Assembly: GCF_031755915.1 (NCBI RefSeq)
Contig: NC_083381.1
Span: 2,864,501 to 2,928,500, forward strand
DNA length: 64,000 nt
Source: Ziziphus jujuba
Lineage: Eukaryota; Streptophyta; Magnoliopsida; Rosales; Rhamnaceae
Direction of reading: 5' to 3'
The notes beneath the pieces were generated by a model. That model did not search any database and was not told the origin of the DNA. It saw nothing but the letters and a program-made list of their open reading frames with translations. Position numbers and translations under genes: made by a program. Shown here in pieces: positions 48,900 to 59,985 of this stretch. Each line of letters begins with the position of its first letter. Position 1 is the stretch's first letter.

Positions 48900-50050
48900 T
48901 TTCTCTTAACCTCCTCATTAAATAGGGTATTCGTTACCATAGTCATGGTAAGTTTGCCATTAGGAATTGAATTGCTGCGATAGACTACCAACATCTCCTA
49001 GCTATTTGGAAGAGAGCTAAGAAATAGGAGTGCTTGTTCCTCATCCCCTAATTGTAGCTCCACCGTGGATAACTGATTTACCACGTTTTAAAACACACTA
49101 GTGTGCTCGGTTATAGAAGTTCTATTTTTTAACTTCAAATCCACCAAATATCTCATCAACAAGGCTTTATTCTAAGTAGCCTTAACTTGGTACATGTCCT
49201 CCAACTTCTTTTAGAAGGCGTATGTATCTGGCTCGTGCATAACATGATAAAAAATGCTATGATCAATCCATTGCCAGATTTAACTAATCGTTTTTCTATT
49301 CAGCTTTTTCCATTTTGTGTCTTTGGTGAAATCAAGATTCTTTCCTTTGACATCCAATCAAACAAATCATTGCAGTTTAGGAGATCTTCCATCCGAGGTG
49401 TCTAAAGTGTATAGTTGGTGTCTGTAAGCTTGATCATAGCTCTCTAATATGATTCCTCCATTAACATTTCACTTTACAATAGCTTTAAAAAATATATATT
49501 AAAGCTAAATTTAGCAATACAGAGCCAGCCAATGCATTTGTAATGGTTAAAAATGGAGAATTTGACTTTTCTCAAGTCAAAATTTAGAATCTTAAAAAAA
49601 TTTAAAGCAAAAATAAAATTTCCAAAAATTTTAGGCCAAACTGTAAATACTAAAAAATATAGGGGTATCTCTATAATTTTTGAAAAATTTAGGACCATCG
49701 CTGGCGTGGCAAATGATGTGGCAGACCAACTAACATGGTAATGACATATCATCATGTGGCAAATGAGTTGGCTATTGATGTGGCTCGACGATGTGTCACA
49801 GCTCAGGTTGACTCAGGGGCTTAGCTCAATGGCTTAGCTTAGTGGCTTGGCTTGGTTTAGAGGCATGTGGGATGTGCGTGACTTGTTGATTGACATGTGA
49901 AAACTTGCAAAAACCTTTGACCGACATGTGACAACACATCTGACGGTGTGTGGAGTCTAATTGGCCTCATTCTCTTTATCTCGGCAAGATCTATATCTTG
50001 ATATGCTCAAATCTTTGTGAAAGCTTGTTGGCAACAGGCCTTATCTTTGA
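48900..50050 (-). pseudogene. Copia element 2 gag, broken
   Basis: Minus-strand remnants with several stops include LYTLDTSDGRSPKLQ (about 49375-49425), the DVKGKNLDF segment and an LNLAMD-like portion. These fit a copia gag reading towards lower coordinates. A solo LTR separates it from the zinc knuckle at about 45.4 kb. Confidence 0.6.
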
Positions 50051-50070
50051 AATAAAGTTCTAATACCACT

Positions 50071-50420
50071 TGTTGTGGTTCTCTTACTACAAAAAATATA
50101 GAAAAGAAACACTAAAATAAAGAAAGACAAAACATAAAAATATTGAGAAGAAAAAGATGTATCATTTTTCTCTCTGAAATTAATACACAAAAAAAAAAAA
50201 AAATTCTCTAAAAACTCTCTTTGAAGTCTCAAAGGAAAATTTGTGTGGTTAGTTATCTGTGAGGTATAAGAATGAAAACTAGGCACCTACTTATAAAATT
50301 TCTAAGGTTGCCTTTTTCACAAAATAACTCGACAACAAAGTAAACTTAGTCATTAAATAAATTTAGGAAACAAGTTAAAACCCTAATAAGATGGGTTTAA
50401 GGAAAAAGCTAGACTCCACA
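50071..50420 (-). repeat. 5' LTR of copia element 2
   Basis: It shares aaatattgagaa, gaaattaatacacaaaaaa, tttctaaggttg and a common CCACA end with 41955-42278. It is 26 bp longer than its partner through indels. Confidence 0.85.
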
Positions 50421-50807
50421 ATAATTATATTCGGATTTATTAAAATAATATGCTTTTAAGTATTATATATTAAATTTTGCTTCATTCCTTTTGACCTAAG
50501 TTTGAAGCCATTTTTACTTATAGTAAATTAAAGTGTATAAATATATTTCTTCCATTTTTTTTTATTTGATAATTTTTACTCAAAAAGTTATGAAATTTTC
50601 GTGGCATCTAAGCTGCATTATTGTTAAAATGATAATATCTGTGAAAGAATCACAACAGAAGCCTTCCATTTAATAAAAAATTTATACATATTTTTATACA
50701 TCTGTATTCAGCTCTTCCTAGCTTCACATAAATACAAACAATATAAAGCAGATTAAAACAAAAAACTCTTCTTTATACATTCTTTTTTGGACTTTGTAAG
50801 CTTCTCT

Positions 50808-51410
50808 CTAAGCTTGAGAGAGTGCTTGTTGAAGATACTTGAAAGCTTTCTTGTAATTTACAAAACCCATAAACCAAAAATCAAAATTGTCCACAGTAAC
50901 TATTTCCATGTACTTTTGTGATGGTTTTTTCACATTCTCACTCTGGTTTACTCTCTTTATCTTACTTAGAAGAATCACCACCTGCACAAGGTAAAAGATC
51001 ATATAAATATTAGGATTATTAATTAGTACCAAAACCAATAATATGTATAGTCCCTTTCTATTCTATTGCTCAATTACATGTAATTCATTTGCAATATACC
51101 CATAAATCACATGCAATCGAGCATCAGTCGCCTAGTTATAAAATTTACTATCGTTTCTGTATATTTACATTGTAATTACCTTGTATCGAATTCTAATCAA
51201 TTCTCCAGTGGGAGACGAAAATTTGATGGATTTTTCACTGCAAAATGCAATCTTTTCATTGGAGGTGAAGAGGAGGCCGGCAATAGGACCAGCTGTGGTT
51301 GATAAATAGCACTGGGAAGCCTTCAACAATTTCTCTTCCTCTCCAACACTAAACAATTGCTTGAAGATTTTTTCCACTCCACTCCACCTACTTGAAGAAC
51401 TAAAAAGGAA
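50808..51410 (-). pseudogene. GEM-like copy C, 5'-truncated
   Basis: The last exon (50981-50808) and most of the GRAM exon (51180 to about 51400) match copy B nearly base for base, including STTAGPIAGLLF and KIKRVNQSENVKKPSQKY. Upstream the match to B stops after cctacttgaagaa and resumes at actaaaaaggaagtgaga, B's 5' leader. About 550 bp containing the start codon, the first two exons and the start of the GRAM exon are missing. GAAGAA occurs at both edges of the lost piece in B, which suggests deletion between short repeats. A 5-bp CCACT duplication lies at the GRAM-exon edge (about 51378). Without its N-terminal half it is almost certainly non-functional. Confidence 0.85.
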
Positions 51411-51457
51411 GTGAGATCGAGATGGCTTGCTTAATGAGGTTTTGATGATAATGGAAT

Positions 51458-51540
51458 GTATTTAAAGGGGTGGAAAACATTTAGACATGGTGATGCGATC
51501 TTAAGCTTTTTTGTTGCATGACTCATGCATGGCTCATCAA
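51458..51540 (-). promoter_or_regulatory. Promoter block of GEM-like pseudogene C, conserved
   Basis: The TATA-like CTTTAAATAC (minus, about 51458-51467) and the TGCATGACTCATGCATGGCT block (51514-51540) are kept exactly as in copy B, although the gene body is broken. Confidence 0.5.
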
Positions 51541-52540
51541 GGAGAATAAAGGAACAAAAAAGATTTAAATTAATTTTTAAAAAAGAAAAGAGTGTGATAA
51601 GAAGATGGGGTGTTTGGTTGCTTTAGGAAAAGACAATGTGGAAAGGTTCAAGGTCTTCTGGATTTGATTGATTGAAATTTCTATTTTGTTATTTAACTAA
51701 TTAATTTTCATGGAATTTTCGAATCAAGCATTAGAGGATGGAAACATATTTATAAATGGGACACGGTTTCAGAGTTGGCATTGGCATGTAGACCAACCTT
51801 ATTAAGCTTGGAAATATATAATCATATGCTTCTTTTAACTAATTAATTTCAATATTCAAATAAAATAATACTGCATTTTTCTTTTTTCTTTTTTCTTTTT
51901 TTTTTTTGTTCACCATAGAAAACATTAAAGCATGAATTCTTTTTTCCTATGTCATTTTTCGAAATTCCCTCCACTAGAATATTAAGAATTCAAAAATGAC
52001 AATATTTTCTCCTCATGGTTGATAAATTTACACAAATTAGAAGAAATCATAATTTTACTAATGCCTCTTGAAATTTATCCAAAATTTGCATATTGCTCCC
52101 TTATCTATTAAATAATCGATCAGCACATAACTCCATGGAGAATAAAGTAGATAGTGCTGCTACATAATAAAATATGAAGGTTTGTGTACGTAAATCAAAA
52201 TGCATGTGAAGCATGGGGTGGTTGAGTGATGGATAATTTGGTCAAATTAAAAATAAATAAATAAAGAAATGAAGTTCACCATTTTAAATAGTTTAGGGGA
52301 CAAAATTTGTATGTAGATAAGTAACTTAGGTGGTTATAGTTGCTAAATTCAATATATATTAAGGTCAAGGTGTAAAATCAGACCAAAAAAATTGTGTAAA
52401 AAATCTCTTGTGATAAAGGAGAGAATCCAAATTTGACTATTTTGGAAAAATCCCGCATTACATTTAATTATTTTTCCATGTTTGTTATATGTACCCATAA
52501 TACTGTATCATATTATATTCGGAGGCATTAAATGCAAATG
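51541..52540. repeat. Upstream flank of copy C and Y2 block, no gene
   Basis: This is the counterpart of 35141-35355 plus 38207-38963. It includes the empty site of solo LTR S1 near 51757-51775. A T-run lies at about 51890-51908. Confidence 0.7.
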
Positions 52541-52646
52541 GGGTCAAGGATAAGAAGTATCTAGATGAGTTGGGACAACTTTAGAATGAAGAAGTAGTAA
52601 ACAAGCTTCATGCAATATGATGGGGTTTATTGAAAGGGTAAGAGGG

Positions 52647-53000
52647 TTATGTAATTGAAGCCTTTTGAGCTGGCATTTTAGCTTTATGATCCAATTCCCA
52701 TGTAGCCAAGACTCCTTTATATTCCATCCAAGATAAGATATGCAAAAGGGCAAAAGCCATTTGTTCATGCATTACAACTTTTTGTATGTCTGCCTTCATA
52801 TACTTGGTCTTTCTCACAGAATTTGACAATCTCTCTCTCCCAACTTTTGAATAATGTTTTTGCTTTTTATGGCTATGAAGTACTCCAACTTCCATGGGAG
52901 GGCTAGCTAATCCTGCGATTTCATAAAAAGATAGCTTTTTAGAGACAGAGGGAAAGATATATTGAATCTTTTGTCCTATGAAATTGAATTGTATGTACAA
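52647..53000 (-). CDS. Unrecognised ORF, 117 codons
   Basis: A single open frame starts at ATG 52998-53000 and ends at TAA 52647. It lies in unique DNA just outside the duplication and has a higher GC and a more protein-like composition than its surroundings: ASPPMEVGVLHSHKKQKHYS, VGRERLSNSVRK and MALxHILSWMEYKG-type stretches. No signal peptide or membrane segment is evident. I do not recognise the family. It may be a small intronless gene, a single exon of a larger one or a remnant. A second overlapping frame (52544-52768) is probably a shadow. Confidence 0.35.
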   Translation of the reverse strand: MYIQFNFIGQKIQYIFPSVSKKLSFYEIAGLASPPMEVGVLHSHKKQKHYSKVGRERLSNSVRKTKYMKADIQKVVMHEQMAFALLHILSWMEYKGVLATWELDHKAKMPAQKASIT

Positions 53001-55283
53001 CTTTGCCCTTTAATTGGTATTATCAAACTAAAAATCATATATAGTTAAATTCAACACAAATTTAAGTAAATATACCATTTTGTTTTTTTTAAGATATCAA
53101 ATATACCGGTTAAATTAAATGAGAATTACAAATGTTGACATCTGAAAGAAAAATAGAAAATATAACACTGATTTATACATTGATAGCATATTGTTTCTCT
53201 TGAATTTTGCTCAATTTGACATCATACTTCTTGGATTAAATTTGATTTAAGTCCAAAAAGTTTCACTCATGAGTATTTGATTTGATTAAAATTAATAAAC
53301 AAGCAAGAAACTAAACTGGTTGAAAAGTACAACGGCAACTGCAACAATATGGACTAAAAAGTAAAAATAAAAATAACGATTGGTCAAAAACAAAGGCTTA
53401 TATCTTGACAGGCAAGTGCCCATGTGCTTAACTGGAACACACTCACATCCTACGTAACTTCTATTAGTAATTAAACTTTTTTTTTGTGGACTTAGTGATG
53501 GGGCAGTAGGCCCTGACAACTAGACCTAGAAAGATAAGATATATATGTATATATATATATATATATATTCCTACTTTCCAAACCGCCCATCTCAGCATTG
53601 AACCAGTGAGAACGAGGGAATGAATCTAACATCTTTCACTGAAAGGACACATGTTGAGAGAAGATGGGACATGATGACCCAACTTGTATCATTTTATTGA
53701 CCAAAAACGAAATTATAATGAAAAGAAAAAACTTTAATCAAATTTTTTTTTTTTTTTGGGGTTAAATTAAGGAAATTGACATACATGTCATGTCCACGTA
53801 CGCCACTATTTTGTCCAGCTCGTCTTGCCGACTATATCATACATTTTCTTGATTTGTTCCAAAAGGGTGGATTAATAAGGAAGGAAACCTTATACTTTTA
53901 TTTAGTTGAAATTTAATTTGCAAAATTTAAATTGTTGATAATTAAAACAAAGCAATATGTTTTTTACTTAATTAACCATCCTGTGGTAACTATGCATTTC
54001 ACTTTGACTATATATATATATATATATATATACACAGAATGAATATGTAAGCATTTCACTTTGAATTTATCCTATATATATATATATATATACTAGCTTC
54101 AATTCTTTTACTATATACGGCATGTGTGTAATCATAATAAATAATAAAAATAGTCATTAATAATTAATTATATTTAAAAATTTTATTGTTAATAAATATA
54201 TTTTGATATTTTTTTTTTTAAATCTATACTATAAAAGATTGTTAATAACTATAAATTTGACATCTATATATAATATTATTCAATTATAGAATTCAAATTT
54301 AAAAATATTTTTTTCATCTATGGAATTTTCTTATCCAATTTTTTTCATTTGTAAAATTTAAATTCAAATTAAAATGTATTTATATAATTTAATTTAAATT
54401 CAAATGTTTTACATCTATAGAATTCAAATTCAAATTTATTTTTTGATTCCTTACAAATAATTAATTTCCATATATTAAATACTCATAATGTAATTTAATT
54501 AAATAATAATTATTGTTATTATTATTGTTCATCCTATAAATATATTTTTATCTTATAAGATAAATTATTTATAAAATTCAAATTATAAAATGTTTATCTA
54601 TTCAAATTCAAATTCAAATTAACTAATAATTTTTTTAAATATAAATCTTATTTTATTATGTTTAACAATTATTATTTATAATATTGTATTTTTTATATCC
54701 AATAAAAAAAATTAAAATAAGGAGCTCGACCTCATTATTAATTTATTTATGGTTACATATATTTCAAGAATATCAAATAAAAATATCAATCTTGTAATTG
54801 ATATCTATATATTAGAATATTGAAATTTCATTTGTTATATATACATATATGAATATGTATTTGTATATGGAATTTTTATGTGAAATATATTTAATAAAAA
54901 TAATATCTTTTATTATAAAATAAAATAAAGAAATTAATCTCATTCTCAATTCCTTTATGTAAACTCTTATTATTTTGCCAAAAAAAATAAAAACTAATAA
55001 AAAATATTTGTATATAAATTATATTTTTTTTAATGTTTTCTTATAAGTATATAAAATTTATGTACTCCAATTTAAATATATACATACAATATTTTTTATC
55101 ATTGTTTTTTTATTTTGTATTTTTAATATTTTATATTATTTACTAAGCATATGGTATGAATATATATATACAATATTATTTACTATATATATATATATAT
55201 ATTATCACAATCTTGAAATTATCTTTTAAAAATAAATTTAAATATATATATATATATATATAAATGCTCCTTTGTTAACATAA

Positions 55284-55339
<56 letters not shown>

Positions 55340-56089
55340 ATTTTAAACATTTTTTGGAAAATATTTAAAAGAATGTATTATTTACCTTAAATTTCTTAGT
55401 AAAAGATCAATATCATTATTAGTTATTTTATTTTTATTTTATTATTTTATAGTGTAATTCCATTTATATATATGAATATGTATTAGTATATGCAAATTTT
55501 AGGTAAAATATATTTAGTAATAATAAAAAAATCATTTTTAATATACATGTTTTTTAACAAATGAAGATATCGATCTCATTACTAATTTATTTATGTTTAC
55601 ATATATATTTAAGAAGATTAAATAAGAAAATTAATTTTATAATTGAAATCTATTTGACTTATTTATAACCAAATATATTTGATTTATTTGGTAAATAAAA
55701 TAAAATCAAAATATTTTATTTATTTTAAATTTATATCAAAATTATTATCGTATGTAATTATTGAATGCAATAAATGTTGCAATTAATAATCTACCCTTTA
55801 AAATTATATTACATAATATATATTATATAATATTATAATAATAATAAGTTTTAAATATATATAATTTAAAAAGGTAATAGATGCGTTCTTAAGTAATGAT
55901 CTCCAAAATATTCTCTATTGGTCCGAGTATACTTTATCAAAATCTAATCTTCCTAAACCGTCCATCTAATATAATAATAAAAAAATATATTAATAGATAA
56001 TAAAATAAGATCAAATAATTTGTTGTGAAAATAAATCTTGTTTTGCTATATTTAACAATTATTATTTATGATATTATGTTTTTATGTCA
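53001..56089. other. Extremely AT-rich region with microsatellites, no gene
   Basis: No coding signal was seen. TA tracts occur at about 53541-53569, 54010-54033, 54074-54093, 55183-55201, 55240-55261 and 55284-55300. The last runs directly into an uninterrupted (TG)n of about 18 units (55301-55337). Repeated aaattcaaattcaaatt wording occurs near 54370-54610. Confidence 0.6.
55284..55337. repeat. Compound (TA)n(TG)n microsatellite
   Basis: About 8 TA units are followed by about 18 perfect TG units. It is the longest perfect TG run in the window. Confidence 0.95.
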
Positions 56090-56094
56090 GGACC

Positions 56095-59075
56095 CGTCCA
56101 GAATTCCTTCCCCGGAACCCTAGACAGTCCTGATCCCAGGGAAACCCTATCGGACCCTCCAACGGAAAATCCGGCGGAGCCTCCCCTAAGGGATTTACTT
56201 ACCACAAATTTACCTGCACTGAAAACACACTTCTAAAAACATCCCATTATTCCTCCCACAAACCATAAATTGGTTCCACAAATTGCAGCACTTCAAAATA
56301 AAACAACAGCAGCAACCCAGTGCATAAATAAAAACTACACGTCCAATACAGTATACAGAGCGTTATACAACAAATGTGGAATTTATAAAATGACGGATAA
56401 AGAAGCAATACAGGATAGAGAGGAAAAATGGAAGAAAAACTTCTTGGACTTTCGGCAACGAACTGAGACGTTGGGCTCGCCCCGGACAATCAACGTCTCC
56501 AACTTGAACCTAGGGGAACGGAATTTAAGAGTGTGAGATGCTAATCATCTCCATGAGTGACCCTATCTACTATCAAATATAATACCACGGTAATACAGTA
56601 GATAGATAATAATTAAATGGGAAAATAATAATTTCTCTCAAAACCCTTACAATTCTCTCAGTTGGAAAAGTTCCCCTTTTAAAACATTTTCACAAAACCC
56701 TTGTACGTACTTCCCAAAAACCAAGACATCAAATAATTTAATAACAACAAACAAATAAATAAATACCCCAAATATAAATAAAATGTAATAAATTATAATA
56801 AATAATTTTTTGAACACCTTTGGGGTTTTAAACTTTATTTGCAATTTACACCGACGCACCACACCATATACCGGTGATGCCCTCCGATACCCAGCGTCCT
56901 GAGCACCGACTGGCGGGGGGTTAAAGAGAGAAACCTGCTAAAACCATCAACCCGGCCAAGGAGGGGGGCGGCTGTGCACAACAATAACCTTGCCTGCCCA
57001 CGGTCCAATGGCAACTCACGGGTGAAGTAATAACCGCACGCTAAACCACATAATAACCGCGTGCTACCACGTGTCCATACACCATACACCAGAACACCAA
57101 TACTGTATGAGTGCGTCTAAAAATAAACATTAATAACCAACCGTACCGTTTTTCCAAAAACCACCGTGGGAAATACATTAAATTCTCACACTTACCATCC
57201 CACATATTTTTATTCAATAACCCGGTACGAAACATTGATAACCAACAACCCACAAGTTTCTCAAAATACGAGATGCAACCATAAAAATACCACGGGCATA
57301 ATTTATAAAATATAACCAAATATTTTCGTAAAATATTTAACGCAATTATGCCCGAAAAATTTATACTAAAAACCACGTACCAATACTACCGAAATACACT
57401 TTGCTCATGCATAATAAATTAAACCACAATATAATTCATAATCAAATCACACCACATGAGCATAATTGAAATACCAATTTAAACATAATTAATTGACCAA
57501 AAATGATATAAAATTCATACACAATCAATTACTGAAAATACTTGCTCATGTGTAATAAATACCATTTAATCACAATAAAATAATAATCGGGAATTTCTTA
57601 ATGACCCCAAAATTTCATTTAGCACCAATGGGTAAATATATATATAAAATAATATTTTTTCCCGATTGTATTTAAAATACACCACATGAGCACAATTTAC
57701 AGATATCCAATTAATACCACATAAATACAATTAATTACCCCAAAAATATTTTTAAAGGTGGGTCACTCACCTAGAGCACGCAATTAACCCATGATCCACC
57801 ACGGGATCAATTCTACGACTCACCGGTGCTCCTAGAACAAAATTTACAGACAGTCAAATAAATTAATATTTTAATCGGATAAATAATACCCGGTACCCGG
57901 GGATAAAACACAAACGTTAACCAAAATGGTCGAATGATATACCGAATCGAAGCTCGTGGAACGAGGAGCGCATTACCGGTCTCCATTGACCCCAATTCCG
58001 CTGGAGGTGGCCGGAATTTGGTCGGGAAGTTTCGGCCGGTTTTGATCTTAAGGGATCTTTCAAACGGTGGGGATTTTGGGCAAACTAACCCTGGAAATGG
58101 ACTCAAAGGGGTCAAAAATAGTGGGATAGAGGTATGGCACGGGCTGAGTTGGTCGGAAACGGCGAGAATCGCCGGAAAAATTTCACCTCGCCGCCGTGAC
58201 TTCGCCGACCCGATCTGGGAGCGTCCGGCAGCGGCTGGCCGGGAAACTTGGTAGCCGAGGTCGCGAGGTGGCGGGCTTCCTTGGTGGCCGGCGCGTGTAG
58301 CATTCCGGCGACTGAAATTCGGCGAAACGCCGGTCAAACAGAGAGAGGGAAAGAGTCAAAGGAGAGAGAAAGGGAGAAAAAGCTTGCTGCGTGTTTTTTG
58401 TGTTTTGGTGCTCGGGGAAGAAGAAGGAAAAAAGGAAAAAAGAAAAGAAAAAGAAAAAAAAAAAAAAAGAAATGGTGTTTTCCCACGTGGGGAAAAAGAA
58501 AAGAAAAAAAGAAATAGAAATAAAATAAAAATGATTAAATAATATTATTATTTAAAATAATAATAAAACAATTTGATTTTTACACATGGTTGACATGTGG
58601 CATTTCACCATGGTGACACATGGCCACCTTCATTGAGTCACACGTGGCACATCGTTATGCGTGTAAAAATAATATTAAAATAATACAGTACTTGAAAAAA
58701 TTTTACAGGTCCATAACTTTCAAACCACATGTCCAAATCGGACGTGCCGCTAGTCTACGGACTCGTATCGACGAACACTTCACAACCATGCATGAGTCAA
58801 AGCTCAACCTTGCATGAATAAAAAGTCAACTCCAGCACCCCTTGGACAGTTTGGACCTCAACTTGTTTTGCTCAAAACTTTCAAACCGTAGCTCCGTTTT
58901 CAACGTGCTACCAGAATACGAACTCGTGCCAACATGTACTTCGTAACGGTAACTCAGTCAACCTAAAATTCCAACCGGAACAAAAAGTCAACTTTTGACC
59001 CCTTCGGTCAACGGTCAACAGTCAACCTCGGTCAACGTGCAAAAATTCCAACATGGTTCGGGATGGGGTGTTACA
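56095..59075. mobile_element. Solo LTR S2 (2.98 kb) with perfect TSD TTTTA
   Basis: It begins TGTCAGGACCCGTCCAGAAT and ends GGGGTGTTACA. TTTTA flanks both sides (56090-56094 and 59076-59080). It matches S1 over its length, including cgacgcaccacaccatatac and the cttgcctgcccac segment, but carries about 200 extra bases near 57500-57720 (a tandem repeat of the ctcatg-ataaata portion). No coding domains were seen. The GC-rich part (about 57930-58330) and the AG-rich stretch behind it (58330-58530) correspond to those of S1. Confidence 0.9.
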
Positions 59076-59080
59076 TTTTA

Positions 59081-59980
59081 TATCCAAATAAAAAAATATC
59101 TTTGTTAATTTTCTCTTAATCATAATACATTTTACGTATTTAACTTATTTGACTTATTTGAATAAAATCAAATATTTTGTTTATTTTAAATTTATTTCAA
59201 AATTATTATCATATATCATTTTTTTAATTGTTTGATAGTTATATCAAAAATTGATCTTATACATATTTGGTTATAAACATAAAGGTAAGATAATAAAATA
59301 AATATATAATGAAAAAATAAAAATAAAAATGCTTTTGGAGGGAATTTGAAAGAAGGATATACTAACACATAACGCATATGCTTCTTCTTTTATATATTAT
59401 ATAGATATAGATATATGCAGGATGAATATGTATGCATATGTTTATGTACATATATAAACCACAAAATTAGCATTTAAAAATAAAAGGAATTTACATGGAA
59501 ATTTTTAATTAGAAAATGAAAAGCAATTAATGAGAAAAAAAAGTAACAAGGGAAGAATAGATGAAGAGTAAAAGCTTGAGAATTTGAAAACTTGAAAGCT
59601 TGAACGAGTGTCTAATTGCACCTCTTATGTAATTGACTCTTCAAATCTTCAGTCTTAATAGGTGTCAACTTTCCTTTTATCCATATTTGCATGCAGGTCT
59701 GATCGAGCGTCTAACATAGAGGATGGAGCATTCAAATCTCTCCACTCCTGATATAACTGAAATTGTAACTTGCCAATCCATCTTATAGCATTTAGGTAAC
59801 TCCTTTTCAACTTAAAACCTAACCAAAAATAGGATTTTTCATTAGACTATATAAATAAAATAAAATTTCTTTGTTTACTTCACCAAATTGATGTTTAACT
59901 CATATCCAATATTTTTCTTTAATCCAAACTCTTCAATTAGTTTTGCAACAACAATCTACAGAATTTATCAAGCTTAGCTT
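59081..59980. other. Spacer between solo LTRs, no gene
   Basis: AT-rich, with a TA/TATAGA tract near 59390-59415. No coding signal was seen. Confidence 0.5.
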
Positions 59981-59985
59981 GTTCC

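Larger units (their letters stand above)
41955..50420 (-). mobile_element. Ty1-copia LTR retrotransposon 2, interrupted by a solo LTR
   Basis: Its LTRs are 50071-50420 (5', 350 bp) and 41955-42278 (3', 324 bp), each with TG...CA ends (TGATGTGATT/TGTTGTGGTT to CCCACA/TCCACA). A perfect 5-bp TSD ATAAT lies at 41950-41954 and 50421-50425. Unit 1 has the empty site atcataattatattcgg at about 33427. A primer site reading TGGTATTAGAAC on the minus strand lies at 50057-50068. Coding remnants run gag to RNase H on the minus strand. A 3.29-kb solo LTR (45532-48823) sits inside, so the element itself was about 5.2 kb. Confidence 0.9.
38964..52540. repeat. Segmental tandem duplication, unit 2 (with a nested retroelement insertion)
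   Basis: Unit 2 is X2 (38964-41954), then after the copia insertion the GEM-like pseudogene C region (50426 to about 51770) and Y2 (about 51770-52540). It lacks both insertions of unit 1, and unit 1 lacks the copia insertion of unit 2. Unit 2 also carries about 85 extra bases near 39320-39400 (AATAATAAT-rich) that X1 lacks. Confidence 0.9.

Noticed and set aside
54000..55400. Possible centromere-like or satellite array
   Set aside because: There is no regular higher-order period; it is a patchwork of (TA)n tracts and diverged AT-rich words.
57813..58337. 174-codon minus-strand frame as a protein
   Set aside because: It is inside solo LTR S2. The counterpart in S1 is not the same protein, and the opposite strand is equally open, which is typical of GC-rich DNA lacking stop codons by chance.
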